The position numbers were made by a program, and so were the translations under genes. From Morella rubra (taxonomy: Eukaryota; Streptophyta; Magnoliopsida; Fagales; Myricaceae), in the NCBI GenBank assembly GCA_003952965.2, contig CM025853.1, forward strand, positions 31,810,615 through 31,874,614: DNA of 64,000 bases, read 5' to 3'. Positions 1-11,225 of this stretch are shown here, piece after piece; the stretch's first letter is position 1; each line of letters opens with the position of its first letter. The notes beneath the pieces are model-generated. The model was not told where the DNA came from, did no database searches, and saw only the letters and a program-made list of their open reading frames with translations.

Positions 1-1046
1 TTGGATTTCCTTGTGAAAACTTGTGAAACCCTACTAGGTTTCGTGGTAGGCCGCCCCTCCACATACTTGTGCCTCCTTCCTTGAGAGAAAAACTTGAGAA
101 GATTTGTGCTTCAAACATTGATGAGTTTTTCCTCAACTAACCTTATGTGTTGAAGAAAACTTGTTCGTGAAGGAAGATCACTCTATTTAGATTATTACAT
201 TAGGGTTGTCAGAGTCAAGTGGGGTTGCCCGTGTCTGAATCACTGTTTGTAAGGTTTTCTTCTTAGTGGAGGTTGCTAGCCCGAGTAATGGTATTTCAAA
301 GACTTCTCATCCTTGTCTCTTCGCTGCTTATCCTAGGCTGAATTTTAGGATCTATGTGTTAGGGGTGGTGCAGACTGGAGTTCGGTACAAAAGGCTTAAT
401 CTTCTCTATGCACTACATTTGTGTCTTCCTTCTGAGAGGGGTGCCTCCTCTCTCTTCATACAAAACCTGAGAAGTTCAGCAATTCTCAGCTGCTAGTGGA
501 GCTGCAACTCATAAATCATTTCATCACACATTCCAATACATGTCCGTCCTGTCTCCTTTGTTACATGAAGTCTCGTTCAAGAGTTCTGTGTCTTGTTCAA
601 CCAGGAGCCCTTGAAAATTATTATCACGTTCAACCAGCGTTTGAAGGCTGGTATTTTGCACTTCCGGAGGATTTTCCTTGTGAAGACTTGTGAGCTAATG
701 ACTATGAGAGAGTATTTGATTATACTTCAAGTATTGCTTTGATGGTGTTATCTAACAAGATTGTTCTGGAGATCCTCATCCGCTTCTGAAGATACACAGA
801 GTGGAAGTTGTAAGGATTTTTTTCTTAATGATTTCAGCAGTGGTTTTTCCTTTGAATGGTTTTTCAAATTTTTCCATTAGTTTTCTTTACAAGTTGATTT
901 ATTGTTTTATGATTGTGTTGGTTGATTGATATATTAGACTGATCAATTTTAGAACTTGTTTTAAAATAGGTATTGAATCATTAATTTTCAGATTTCACCT
1001 ATTCAGCCCCCTCTAGGTGAAGTTAGGGTCTAAACTAGGTTTTTCA
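1..1046 (+). repeat. Remnants of LTR sequence at the window edge, two overlapping degenerate copies
   Basis: Two pieces match the solo LTR at 2331-3245. Bases 1 to about 365 follow its 3' half (shared blocks such as 'ttgagagaaaaacttgaga' and 'cattagggttgtcagagtc') with several internal deletions. Bases about 540-1046 carry a second, more diverged version that ends in the same terminus (GGGTCTAAAC, then TTTTTCA at 1046). No open coding sequence is present. The element body, if any, lies to the left of the window. The right end falls exactly at the start of a GILT-like exon, so this LTR may have cut that gene. Confidence 0.7.
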
Positions 1047-1051
1047 CATAT

Positions 1052-1320
1052 GCAATAGCTTTCTTCTTCTTGTCCCTATTCTTATCTCCTTCTTCCGCCT
1101 TCCCTTCTTATCCTAGCAATGTCGTGGTCTCAGCTATGGATTCACAAAAGGTTAATAATCTCTCTCTGTACTATGACACTTTGTGTCCATATTCTGCCAC
1201 TTTCATCGTGAAAATCTCACAGGAGTCTTCTACAAGAACCTCATCAGTATCATCAATCTCAGGCTGGTCCCTTGGGGCAATGGTTACATTAATAAGTCCA
1301 ATAATGCCGTTGTCTGTCAG
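1052..1320 (+). pseudogene. GILT-like thiol reductase, first exon, broken
   Basis: The translation resembles the N-terminal part of plant gamma-interferon-inducible lysosomal thiol reductase (GILT), a secreted or lysosomal disulfide reductase. A hydrophobic leader (AFFFLSLFLSPSSA) is followed by LYYDTLCPYSATFIV, where the active-site CxxC appears as CPYS. After a frame change near 1210 the strand continues with NLISIINLRLVPWGN and VVCQ. A GT splice donor follows at 1321. No in-frame ATG is seen; the bases in front belong to the LTR end at 1046. Later GILT exons were not found downstream. The frameshift, the lost start and the missing exons make it a pseudogene. Family call is from recalled motifs, so moderately sure. 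Confidence 0.65.
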
Positions 1321-2330
1321 GTGACATTCTCATCTCCATTTGGTTCTTGTTTCATTGCCCATGAGCATTTTTGCTGAGAATGGCTGTTTTAGAGAGCAAG
1401 GCAATTTGAAAGGATTTTAGTATGTTTGACTTCAATATCCACACATACACAGAAACAGAGTTGAGTTGACTTCGCAATTGCTTAGTCGGCTCAGGAGTAG
1501 AGGTTTGAACTTTTGGTGGCTGAAAAAAGATGGTGGAAAATTATAAATTAGAGTTCTGAACCATACATATTTTACGTGTTGTGGTTTACAAGTTAGCCAA
1601 AAAGAATTTCAACCAAGATGCGGTGTTATAGTCAGTTCATAGGCACTTGGATGGATGGATTCTCAGGAACCAAATGGCGACTGTAGTTGTTCGATGAAGC
1701 TCCAGTTTGAAGTCTCTCAGAAATAGTTACATACTTTATTCATTACCAATATATGGCCCCCCTCCATTTCATCGGGTCTCTTTTGTTTACCTTTGGAATG
1801 TAATTCATTTCTTCCTAGCCACTCTATACCCAATGGTTTAGCATCATATCATTTTTACAGCCTCGCAGATGTCCTTCTGCCCCCACATAGTACTGTTGGT
1901 CTTTTGATCTTAATGCTGATAAATATTTTTGCAACATAGCCCTGATGAATGCATACTAAATTTTTTGGAAGCATGTACCATAGACATCTTTCACGATTTG
2001 GTAAAACTGTTTTTTATCCCTTGATCTAGACATAGCTAAATTTTCCTCTATCCATCTGGAATTCCTAAAGCAATTCCTCTTAAATAATTCTTCTCTTTCT
2101 GAGTTGCTTTCCTAATCTTCTGGACATTTTCTTTCTCTTTTGTTTTTGTTTTTTGTTTTGCTTTCCTAATCTTCTGGACATTTTCTTTCTCCTTAGTTTT
2201 TTTTTGTTTCTTTCTACCCCTAAAAGAAAATCCCAGTACAACCCATTATGCCATGATAAATGTCAATCTTTCTCTTCTTGTTTTACTGAGAGACATTTCA
2301 TGTGGTGAATTTTATTGTTCAAAGTAGTAC
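1321..2330. other. Intergenic, no gene seen; one short tandem duplication
   Basis: No open frame of convincing length or family. A 34-bp block (ttgctttcctaatcttctgg...) occurs at 2104-2137 and again at 2158-2191, separated by a T/G-rich spacer. The first bases are probably the old intron of the GILT-like relic. Confidence 0.6.
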
Positions 2331-3245
2331 TGTTAGTGCATTTTGTATTGGCATAATTCCGTGTCAAAATATGTCTTAATCGAGTTGTATATTTGGTCTC
2401 CACATTTGTTCAAGAGTTAGAGTTGATGGTCTGTCCAAAGTTTTCATCACGTTTGACCTGCGTTCGACAAGCGCTCGAGCGACTTTTGAAAAAATGCAGA
2501 CAGAGTCACAGCGTTTGACCAACGTTTGACGAGCGTTTGACAGACAACACATAGCGTTTGACCAGCGTTCAACCTACGCTCGAGCGACTTCCGGCGAATT
2601 TCAAAAATTCCTGAATTTTTAAAATTTCCTTTTGAAATGTTAGGAAAGAGGCCGTCCTAAAGATGGTTGAGGCCTCCATACTACTTGTGCCTCCTTCCTT
2701 GAGAGAAAAACTTGAGAAGATTTGTGCTTCAAACATTGATGAGTTTTTCTCTATTCTTTCTCCAAATATCTCTGTAACCTTCATGTGTTGAAGGTGTGCT
2801 GAAGAACAAGGTTTGTTCGTGAAGAATCCATAAGAAGATCCTCAAAGGTCTGAGGGGAATGCCGCACGGAGCGAGTCTAAGCAGGGAGGTTTAGATTATT
2901 ACATTAGGGTTGTCAGAGTCAAGCAGCTGGGGTTGCCCGTGTCTGAATCACTGTTTGTAAGGTTTTCTTCTTAGTGGATTCTAGGTGGCTGCTAGCCCGG
3001 AGTGGTTTTTTCCTTTGAATGGTATTTCAAAGGTTTTCCACTTCGTCACCAAATCCTTGTCTCTTTGTGTGATTGAAGTTTGTTTTAATTTTTCGCTGCT
3101 TATTTGTTGATTGAGTTGATTATTATGCATATCTAGGCTGAACAATTTTAGAACATGTTTTAAAATTGTTATTGATTTGTTAATTAGAGGGAAAACACGT
3201 ATTCACCCCTTCTATGTGTTATTAGGGTCTAAACTGGATTTTTCA
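2331..3245 (+). mobile_element. Solo LTR with 5-bp target-site duplication (AGTAC)
   Basis: The segment starts TGTTAGTGCA and ends GGATTTTTCA, the TG..CA ends of an LTR. It is flanked by AGTAC at 2326-2330 and AGTAC at 3246-3250. There is no internal domain, primer-binding site or polypurine tract, so it is a solo LTR left by recombination between two LTRs (915 bp). The inner part carries short repeats of GTTTGAC and GCGCTCGAGCGAC. Its 3' end resembles the solo LTR at 23657-24639, which suggests related families. Confidence 0.9.
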
Positions 3246-4111
3246 AGTACCAATATGGAGCATCAATGTTACCATTGTCCATCGAGAATGAAACAGAGTT
3301 AAAGACGGTACATGTGGTTCTGGTGCTTCTCAAAATATCTTCCGTTTAATTTTGTTGTAGAACAAGCATTATGCTCTGATCTACTGCTTTGAGTTTCTAG
3401 CCGTGCAAGGAAGGCTGTCAAAGTTTGAGTTACAAGCAATACGTTCAACAGAAGACATGAGCTTTGAATATAGAAAGTAGTTCTTTGTAAGCAATGTTAG
3501 CGAATTAATTCATGAGACAATTCAAAATCACAAGAATCTTGAGCAATTCAAAATTCAAAAGAAAGCTCCAGCTTGTCTATCGATCAAGATCCCATTATTC
3601 TCTTGACTACAAAACAGAGCTTGTCTATCGATAAAGATCCCACGATTTCTCAACTACAAAACAGAGCAATATCACTTAATTGAATTTTACTCTGTTTCCT
3701 TTTTGAATTGTCTGTGCAGCTGTATTGCCCGTTACATGTAAATGTGTTTCCTTCAAATATTAAATCCATCCACGACAATCAGTGTGGTGAGATTTCTACC
3801 AACCATCGTATCTTAAATTTCTTCTAGCAATATGTTCAATAGAGCAAAATTTGTTGATCCTGGCTCAATGACTTGGTAACAACACTACAGGATTTTTCCT
3901 AGCAATCTAAACGTGTACAAGCTTTGAGAACATCTTCTATGATGGATATAAATACGGTTAAGATATGTGTTGTCCCTAAGGCATTTTCTACAGCTATAGT
4001 TGTGCAAGGCATTTACCTTTCCTCAAAAAACTGACCAAGTCTTCTATATGCCTGTTTTCAAGGGCGTCAATATGGATGGGCCAAGGTCCTTGACGTCAAT
4101 ACCTCCCAGGC
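3246..4111. other. Intergenic between solo LTR and duplication copy A
   Basis: No gene is seen. A 48-bp unit beginning gcttgtctatcgat is tandemly repeated at 3571-3618 and 3619-3666. The left boundary of the large duplication lies near 4112, where similarity to 22774 onward begins (gggttggcaata). Confidence 0.6.
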
Positions 4112-4776
4112 GGGTTGGCAATAAAGTTTGGCCAAATAAATTACATTCATGTGATTGTTCATAAGAAGTTTGATTAAAATGTGGCATCTGAATTTGATGA
4201 CAGACAAACAAATAAATCATGATTGAATGAAGGCCAAAGAATTCATTTGAATATTACTAAAAGCGAATGATATAGCAACTTACAAAGATTCTTGTTTCAC
4301 ATCTGTAATCATTCTCACACTTCCAACAAACTCATATTTTTTCTCAAACTTGTGCACCATCTCACTCTAATTCTACCACTCTGAAAACCTCCAAGTTAAT
4401 GCTGCCAAGAAAATCCTGAAGCCATTTTGTTTTAATTACAGTCTGTATCATGGCAACATAATAACTCTTACTGTTAGCCCTTCATGCCTTTAAACCAGTG
4501 CCAGAAACCCTACTAATTAAAATCTTAAACCCACCAATGCTTTTAATCTTGAGCTTAGCATTGTTTTCAGTGCAAGGTTGTCCTTAGGTCAGAATCAATT
4601 TATAATCAGCCAGATCCTGCAAGGGAGTTGGTGAGTTTAAACACCCTGCTGGCATGTCACATTCAGGCTTGGTGAGCTGATTCTTCATATGGAAAACGCT
4701 AGCATTTTAATTCCTTAATTGGATCTTTGTACCGAAAGGTTTCTTTTAAGTGAAGAGGGGTTGTGTCTGTTTGCAG

Positions 4777-4984
4777 CTTGAAGCAGCTCATGATAGGGAA
4801 GAGGAGTTACTTCATGAAATAACTGAGTTGCAGTGGAGGTATCAATATTATTGGATATGCTGCATCCAGAATCAGTAATTAAACTTATCCTTGAATGCTA
4901 ACGTTACCTGTACCTTTGTTTGCTACGTGCAGGCTAATACATACCCAAGATGAGCTCCAAAAATTAAAAACAGAGAATGCTCAG
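4777..4984 (+). pseudogene. Two relic exons of a coiled-coil protein (copy A)
   Basis: The first exon-like block, 4777-4838, follows an acceptor (TTTGCAG) and ends at a GT donor; it reads LEAAHDREEELLHEITELQW. The second, 4933-4984, follows GTGCAG and precedes GTTAAT; it reads LIHTQDELQKLKTENAQ. The phases fit, with an Arg codon split between them. Both are charged, heptad-like coiled-coil sequence. No further exons are found on either side, so this is a captured gene fragment. The parent gene is not recognised. Confidence 0.55.
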
Positions 4985-5762
4985 GTTAATATCCGGTATA
5001 TTTTTATCTCATGCCTCAGATGGTAAAACCTAGATTCTAACATATCAGTTTCAGGTGTGATTCAATTGTCTAGCTGGCAATCGGATGGATATAGAACAGA
5101 TGGTCGATTTCCGCAACACTGACAAGTTAAAAAAGAAAGAAAGGTGAAAAAAAGGATGAGATACAATTACCAGGAAGTGTAAGATTTACTACTACAGGTT
5201 TATATTATTGGAATCTTGGTCTGTAATCTCGCATTAGGCGATGACAATTATCATGTAGTCTCCAAGTAGTGCAGAATCACTATTGATGGAACCCTTTGTC
5301 ATGATTTTCGCATTAGCATTTTCTATTCCTTTAAGCTTTTTGCTTTTAAGTTGTAAATATAAAGGGCGTATGTCTGTCACATATTCTAGGAAGCCATGCC
5401 TTTGATATTGAGAAAACCCTTCTAGAGTAGATTCAATGCTAATTATATTGGAGTTTGGAATGACTACTGCGGGAATTCCATTGTCTATTTTACACAGATA
5501 AGAAAGAACAAGGAATGGATAAGAACAGAAATTAGACTAAAAGATTTGGAGTATTTTGCCCCAGGAAAATAAGAAGTGAAAAGTAGGACCCAGTGCTGAA
5601 GATGTGAGAGCTTCATGCCTTCATCACTGTGCCCAAGGGGTCTGAAGAAGCATCTGAAACCCTTCTAGGTTCCATTGCCACGCTACATATGAAATTAAAT
5701 TTGATATATCAAAAGCCTGCAAAATGAAATTGAAAAACAAGCGTGGAAATAATTTCATTAGG
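4985..5762. other. Non-coding 3' flank of NBS-LRR copy A; holds the empty site of the copy B solo LTR
   Basis: Collinear with 23381-24925 of copy B apart from the LTR there. The single ATGTA at 5253-5257 is the unoccupied target that is duplicated around the LTR in copy B. A stretch of about 150 bp at 5651-5806 is absent from copy B and replaces the end of the NBS-LRR reading frame. It contains the near-palindrome around TGGATGGATCCATTATCCA. Confidence 0.65.
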
Positions 5763-8700
5763 CTATGGATAATGGATCCATCCATAGGCTACGCTGCGTG
5801 AAGCAGCAATCTTCGGCCAATCCTCGCCTGTTCCATATTCACACCTTTCCTCTAAATGGGGACACTCTGCAATTGTCAAATTACACAAAGAGGTGAGGCG
5901 GCCCATCCCTTCAGGCAGTGATACTACATTGGGGCAGCTGACAATCTGAAGCCTCTGAAGTGATGTGAGGTTTCCATCCACTCCGGCAAAGACGTCAAAC
6001 TGGGGCAATTCATAATTTCTAGATGTTGAAGGGTGGTAAGATGTGCAAGTCCCCTTGGGAGAGAGACCAAGTTTGGGACATTCTCTATAGTTAGAGAGCG
6101 AAGTCTTCTGGGTCTGAGCCATTGAGCACCATCTTCATCCTCATTGCCGATGACATTAAGTTCCCTGCAGTCTCTGATTGTCACATAATCAGCTGCTGTG
6201 AGATGTTGAAGGACTTGAGACAAGGATATTTGCAGTTTAGGACACCTCAAATATCAGTGATGTAAGAGAAGACAGGTTTTGCAAGCACTCCTCTGGCAGA
6301 GATTCTAGTTCCTCCAGTCCATCAAAGCATAGATCTGTCAACTTGGAGAAGGTGGAAAAGGTAGAGGAAGAGGAGGGTGATGTTTTGCTCCATGGTGCCG
6401 GTGTGATCATGTTCACAGATAGTATGGACATCTTGGGGCAGTTAGAGATGACTAACTCAGAAAGACAAGGAAATGATGGGAGCAACAGAAGAGGGTGATG
6501 TTGCTCCTGCTCTGCTGGTACTAATTCCATCATCCTCCACCATCCCCTCAAATTAGGCAAGTTAAAAGGCAGAGTGATCGTAGGAGAGGAGAGCACTGGT
6601 GACTCCTCTTATCGCTTATGTACTCCAGCGCATTTAACCCAACAAGCTGGAGGAGTTGGAGAAAAGGGAATTGGTCCAAAGGTGGGATATGTTTGCACCA
6701 TTTACAATTTTCAATTCTCATACTAACCAAATTTGAGAGACAGGGTACCCAGCTAGAGAACCTCACACCTGCATACCCAGATATAAATAAATATCTCACA
6801 TTTGAGTGGGGCTGGAGGTTTTCCAGCATCAGCTCGTCATTCTCAATTGCACCATCAGTGTCATGTTGATCTTCTGCTTCCCACTCCAAGAACAGGCTTG
6901 TAAGGTATTGCTTCTTCTTCAGGTTTGCTGCCTTAGCTTCTAAAGGAGAAGATCTCAAGTGCTCTAAACCCTTGATACATAATCTTCCCCTCAACTCATT
7001 TAGCCCATCCAGCTCACCTAGACCAACGTTTTGCTCCGGAACAGAACTTCCTTTCTTCCCTAAAACAAACAGCGACAGTGTCTGAAGAGAGGTCAACTTT
7101 CCCAATCCATATGGCATATGAGTCAGGCTACACATCCAAAACCTCGAGATGCCTAAGTCTTGGTCAAGTTTCTCGTGTCTTCTGGCAATTCTCTGAGCCC
7201 TCTACAATAGTCAAGTCTTAGTGTTTGCAAATTGTGCAAGTTGGTTATAGAAGCAGGGAGTAGTTGGATGCCATGGTTCCAAGAAAGATCAAGATACCTT
7301 AGACGCTTTAACTTGCCAATGGAATTGGGCACTCTCTGAAGATTCGAGTTACTCAAATTCAAAACGCGCAAGCATTTAAAGCTTGAAATAAGTGTATCAT
7401 AGACTGGCTTGTCCTGCTCAAGTTCCTCCTGCCATGGCCTACTCAGTAGTTCGGATTCCATGATAAAGGTGGCAAAAGAAATGTTCTCAATTTGCCTGCC
7501 TTGAGCAAGGGAGTTGGAATATCCCATAACGAATCTAAAGAATCAAATGCCACATGTCGGGTTCTTTCAACCACATTTTCTGCAGCTGGATTTGCAATTG
7601 TGCACTCGTTCCCTGCTACTAGCTGCGCCAGATCGTGGATAAGGTCATGCATTTTGCACCAAACAATACCACCTGATACATCTCTTGGTACATCTTGGAA
7701 AAATGACCTCCAAAGCAAATGCATAAAATACTCATCACCAATATCTTCGAGACATTTGTTTGAATCTGAAGAATGAATAAAGCCTTCAGCAATCCACAAC
7801 TTAATCAACAACAGCCTGTTAATTTTATGATCTTTCGGAAACAATGAACAGAAGGAAAAACATTGCTTCAAATTTGATGGGAGATGGTCATAACTCAGCT
7901 TGAGTATTGGAAAAATCTCATTGTCTTGTTGAACTATTCTAAACAGTTCTTTGTTCTTGAAGTACAACCAATCAGCTTCCGAGAATTTTTAGATTTCTAG
8001 ATTCCTAGTTCTCTTCTCCATCCTTAAATGCCATTTGCTTAAATAAATCCAAGAATTGCTTTCAGAAAGACCTCCCAGAAGATACGGTGAAACTGTGCCT
8101 GCAATCTCTGAAACTAGTGTAAGTTCATTTTGGGAAGATGTATCATCTATATTCTGAGCTAATCGCAGATGGTCTTTCCATCAAACACAATACCAACTAT
8201 GATGACGGAAACGTTTTCTTTCATATTGGGATCCAACACGATCTCTATAATAGCCTTCTTTTCATCTTCTCTCCCAATGACTTCTTCCTGACGTACGAAA
8301 GAGTGTGTGTGATCCCTCTCCCTTTTCTCAAACCGTGTCTCTACGTATCGCTCAGTGAAGTGAAATTTGATCCTATCAGCTGCTATGGCGTCTAGTCTCT
8401 CCCTAACTGCCTTGATCTTATGACCCATTTTAAGGCCATGCGCAAGCTGATTGGATTTGGAAAAGAAGATGCGTACCTCTTTAGCCTTCTTATTCCGCAT
8501 CATCACTTCACGCCGCAGAACTTCAGTCGAGAAGTCATCCAGCAAGTCGTCGGCATCATAGATGACGTCCTTCAGCTTTCCAAGCCAATCTTTAACAGCG
8601 TGGTTCTTGGCCTGCTGTTCCTCGGCATCCAAAAGCACAGCTTGGATAGTGGAAACCGTGCCCCTGAGCTTTTCAAGCTCACCTTTGACTCCCCAGAGCA

Positions 8701-8779
8701 GCCCCATCTCTTGGAGAGCCAGAGAGCCCAAAGTCTTAGCAATCTCCCCAACAGTATTGAAAAGAACTGCTTCAGCCAT
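5763..8779 (-). pseudogene. CC-NBS-LRR disease-resistance protein, copy A, broken
   Basis: Minus-strand relative of the gene at 24923-28389. The coiled-coil part is open from the ATG at 8779 (MAEAVLFNTVGEI; the in-frame TTG six codons earlier is not a likely start). The P-loop is damaged (GIVFDGKTICD where copy B has GIGGLGKTT). About 300 bp with kinase-2 and RNBS-B are deleted near 8120-8160. After that the winged-helix part, MHD motif (KMHDLIHDLAQ, 7440-7967) and leucine-rich repeats continue in pieces. Single-base indels break the frame near 7452, 7125-7180, 6558, 6246 and 5972. The last residues differ from copy B because of a private insertion at 5651-5806. In this family the NB-ARC domain binds nucleotide as an immune switch; without it this copy should not signal. 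Confidence 0.9.
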
Positions 8780-9360
8780 TTGTTGCTGGTGAGTCAAGTA
8801 ACGCTAACAACAGTTGTTGTCTCTTGAAGAAGTAGAAGTGAGATGTATCAGGGGTAGGAGGAAGACGGATTTTCTGTGAAGAGAATGAACAAGCCAATTA
8901 TATTCTTTTATTCAGCAGGCGCTGCTATTTGCATAGTTGACTTCAGAATTCAGATGACTAAAGGATAAGGCCAATTGGGTCTGTGGTGCCCATGTGCTCT
9001 TGTCTAATATTTTATTCCTAAAATTATTCAACTTTCTGCAGCTGCAACGATTTCTTCGTGGTAAAGAAATAGGCTTGGTCCATTTCACATTATATCTCTT
9101 TAGTATATTAATATTCCAAAGAGTAGCAGGTAGCCGCCTCTTGACTTCGAACCGGTCTAAAATTTTAATTCTACGGTTTGTAGTCCTTAAAACAAAGTTG
9201 GGTCTGTGTAAAAGAGCTGCTAGCGTTTCTGATTGTTGGGCCAAAAAATGAAATATATGCTCCTTATGGTTATGGGCCATGGCAGTGGGTAACATGGAGC
9301 CTTCACAACCACACGAAGGGCCCCGAATTAGAGCTTATAAGGTGAGTTAAATTAGAGCTT
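8780..9360. other. 5' flank of NBS-LRR copy A (shared with copy B 28390-29040)
   Basis: Non-coding upstream region between the divergent NBS-LRR and FLA genes. It matches copy B closely with small indels; copy B carries about 80 extra bases near 28785-28870. No open frame is convincing. Confidence 0.6.
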
Positions 9361-10278
9361 TCATTATCGATTAGGTGCCTTCAAGCAAATCCGCAGTGGA
9401 GAGGATATTGGGTTTGTTTACCCTTCTGGCTGGCGTTGCATTATCCCAGAATATAAAAATTTTAAGACAAATTAATTTAAATATTTTTAGCATATGACAT
9501 TTTATATTTTCACAAATTCTAAATATAAATAAAATATTTTCAAATTTCAAAGCATATAAACTTTCACAAACTCCATGAAACAAAATTGAACGCGACCTTT
9601 TTTCTCCTATCACTCATCAATGGGACCGTGAGATGTTGATTCAACGCTTTGATGCGGATACCGTCACTTGTATCCTCCGTCAACCACTTCAGGTGGATGG
9701 CAGACCTGATAGGTGGATTTGGTTCCTTGAATCATCTGGACTGTATTCTTCAAAATCCATGTATATCGTGCCTTGCTTCCGCGATTTGAGGAGTCTGCCA
9801 GCCCTTTGAGCATGTTATTGTGGTAAATATCGTGGAATATACTTCCAACTCGTGCTGGTATAGATTTGGCTATTCATAACGCTGTTCTGGAAACAAGTGT
9901 ACGTCCTCTCTGTGACACTCATGTGGAGACCTTGAATCACCTTTTTTCTGGAGTGCATTGTCAGTCGTATTATCTGGCGCGAGGCTCCATGGCCTTTGTT
10001 CAGTGAGTACTTTGCAGCCTTCCCGATTGCTAAGTGGATCTCTATTATACTGGATCCTTCGATCCCCTCTTGCTATCCCGCTTGCAGAACGTCACTTCTT
10101 TCAACTCTATGCTGTGAATGCTCTTCTGGCTCAATGGGCTGCTTCTTCCCTTAGGGAAGGATGCTTTCCCGACTTTTGTGGCCACCATGTTGTTGTTGTT
10201 GTTTGTATGTACTCTTTATTTTGGTTGGTTAATGCATTCCTGGGGCCTTCCCCACGTTTGATTAAAAAAAAAAAATTC
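9361..10278 (+). mobile_element. LINE 3' end (zinc-binding reverse-transcriptase tail) inserted in copy A
   Basis: Absent from copy B, where 'aaattagagcttcc' runs straight into the FLA promoter. The plus strand encodes pieces of the zf-RVT region found downstream of reverse transcriptase in plant non-LTR elements: DRWIWFLESSGLYSS, then LCDTHVETLNHLFSGVHC with the Cys/His spacing of that motif, near 9690-9960. A typical C-terminal tail (VVVVVCMYSLFWLVNAFLG) precedes an A-rich end (aaaaaaaaaaaa, 10265-10276). The frame is broken and the 5' end truncated. A target-site duplication was not resolved. Confidence 0.75.
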
Positions 10279-10527
10279 CAAAGAAAGTAGTGTACATTTA
10301 GCCATTCGCTTTCAAATGCATTCTGAAAGTGGTAATTGGCCCTACAGATTTTCAGAAACCTCCACCATCTCCTCCCTCAATTCTAACCAAACAAATATGT
10401 ATAATGTGCCCCATATTTGGAGGAAGACTTACTCCTCCTACAAATATAGAAGCTATGTTAAATCCACCCATTTGCATATAAAACGTCCCTTTGCCTCCCT
10501 CACTATATTATGTGTCATTTTGCAAAG

Positions 10528-10685
10528 ATGTGTTTCAGGTCATCGCGGCACCCCCTTCTCTGATCTTGCTTGCTTTCTTCCTCGTCTTTTCCTCTGCAAC
10601 CGCTTTTAACTTCACCAGAATCCTGTCCCAATTCCCGGATTTTAGCACCTTCAACAACTACTTGACTCAAACCCAAATCAAGTAA
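10528..10685 (+). pseudogene. FLA copy A, 5' fragment with large internal deletion
   Basis: The promoter and leader match copy B (29045-29297), with ATG at 10528. Two extra bases near 10545 (tcatcgcggc against tcatcggc) shift the frame within the signal peptide. In the shifted frame the text follows copy B to LTQTQI. Then 794 bp corresponding to 29448-30241 of copy B are missing, so that CCAAATC joins AAGTAAGTGACGG directly. The deletion removes most of the fasciclin domain, the Pro/Ala/Ser region and the GPI signal. Non-functional. Confidence 0.9.
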
Positions 10686-10973
10686 GTGACGGATTAGGTT
10701 ATAGATACTTAAAGATGGTTATGACTTATGTAAGTGGTAGAATTTTTTGCTTTTGGTGCACGAACTAAAGACTATTGCAGAAACCCAACAAGAAGAAAGG
10801 TGTCTTTGTCTAAATCAAGTGTTGTAGACTTGTAGCGTGAGTTCCTTGAATGTCATTGATCAGCTTAAAATTCATTCCTAGCACTTCAAATTAATCGATT
10901 CTGAGCACATTCAAGGACAAAAGCTTCGAAGCTGCGAGCTGGTATTATGGCTCCCTTAACCATTTGCAGCTGT
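10686..10973. other. 3' flank of FLA copy A up to the Copia insertion
   Basis: Collinear with copy B 30242-30533 (ggattaggttata..., ggtgtctttgtctaaat...). The last five bases, AGCTG at 10969-10973, are the left target-site duplication of the Copia element. Confidence 0.75.
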
Positions 10974-11142
10974 ATTAGATAACAGCTTTAGTTGAGCTGA
11001 AGTTTAGTTAGTTACATTGCGATAGGAGTTAGTTTTATTAACTAATTTTTACTTCTTTCACTCTTTATATGAATAGAGTTATGTAACAAAGCAACACTAC
11101 GACAATACATTACTCATTTCTATCCAATCTCATTTCTTCATA
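10974..11142 (+). repeat. 5' LTR of the Copia element (169 bp)
   Basis: Matches the 3' LTR at 20728-20897 with about a dozen differences over 170 bp, including the starts (TATTAGATAACAGC against TATTTGCTAATAGC). A TATA-like stretch (ctttatatgaatagagttatg) lies in the middle and is the likely promoter. Confidence 0.92.
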
Positions 11143-11155
11143 TGGTATCAGAGCC
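11143..11155 (+). other. Primer-binding site, initiator tRNA-Met type
   Basis: TGGTATCAGAGCC follows the 5' LTR directly. This is the standard plant Copia site complementary to the 3' end of initiator tRNA-Met, and it fixes the LTR end at 11142. Confidence 0.9.
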
Positions 11156-11225
11156 TACTTTCTCTTCTCTCTAAAGCTTTTCTCGTTTCAACTTGCTTTC
11201 TTTCCCATGAGTCAAGTGCTTGATC

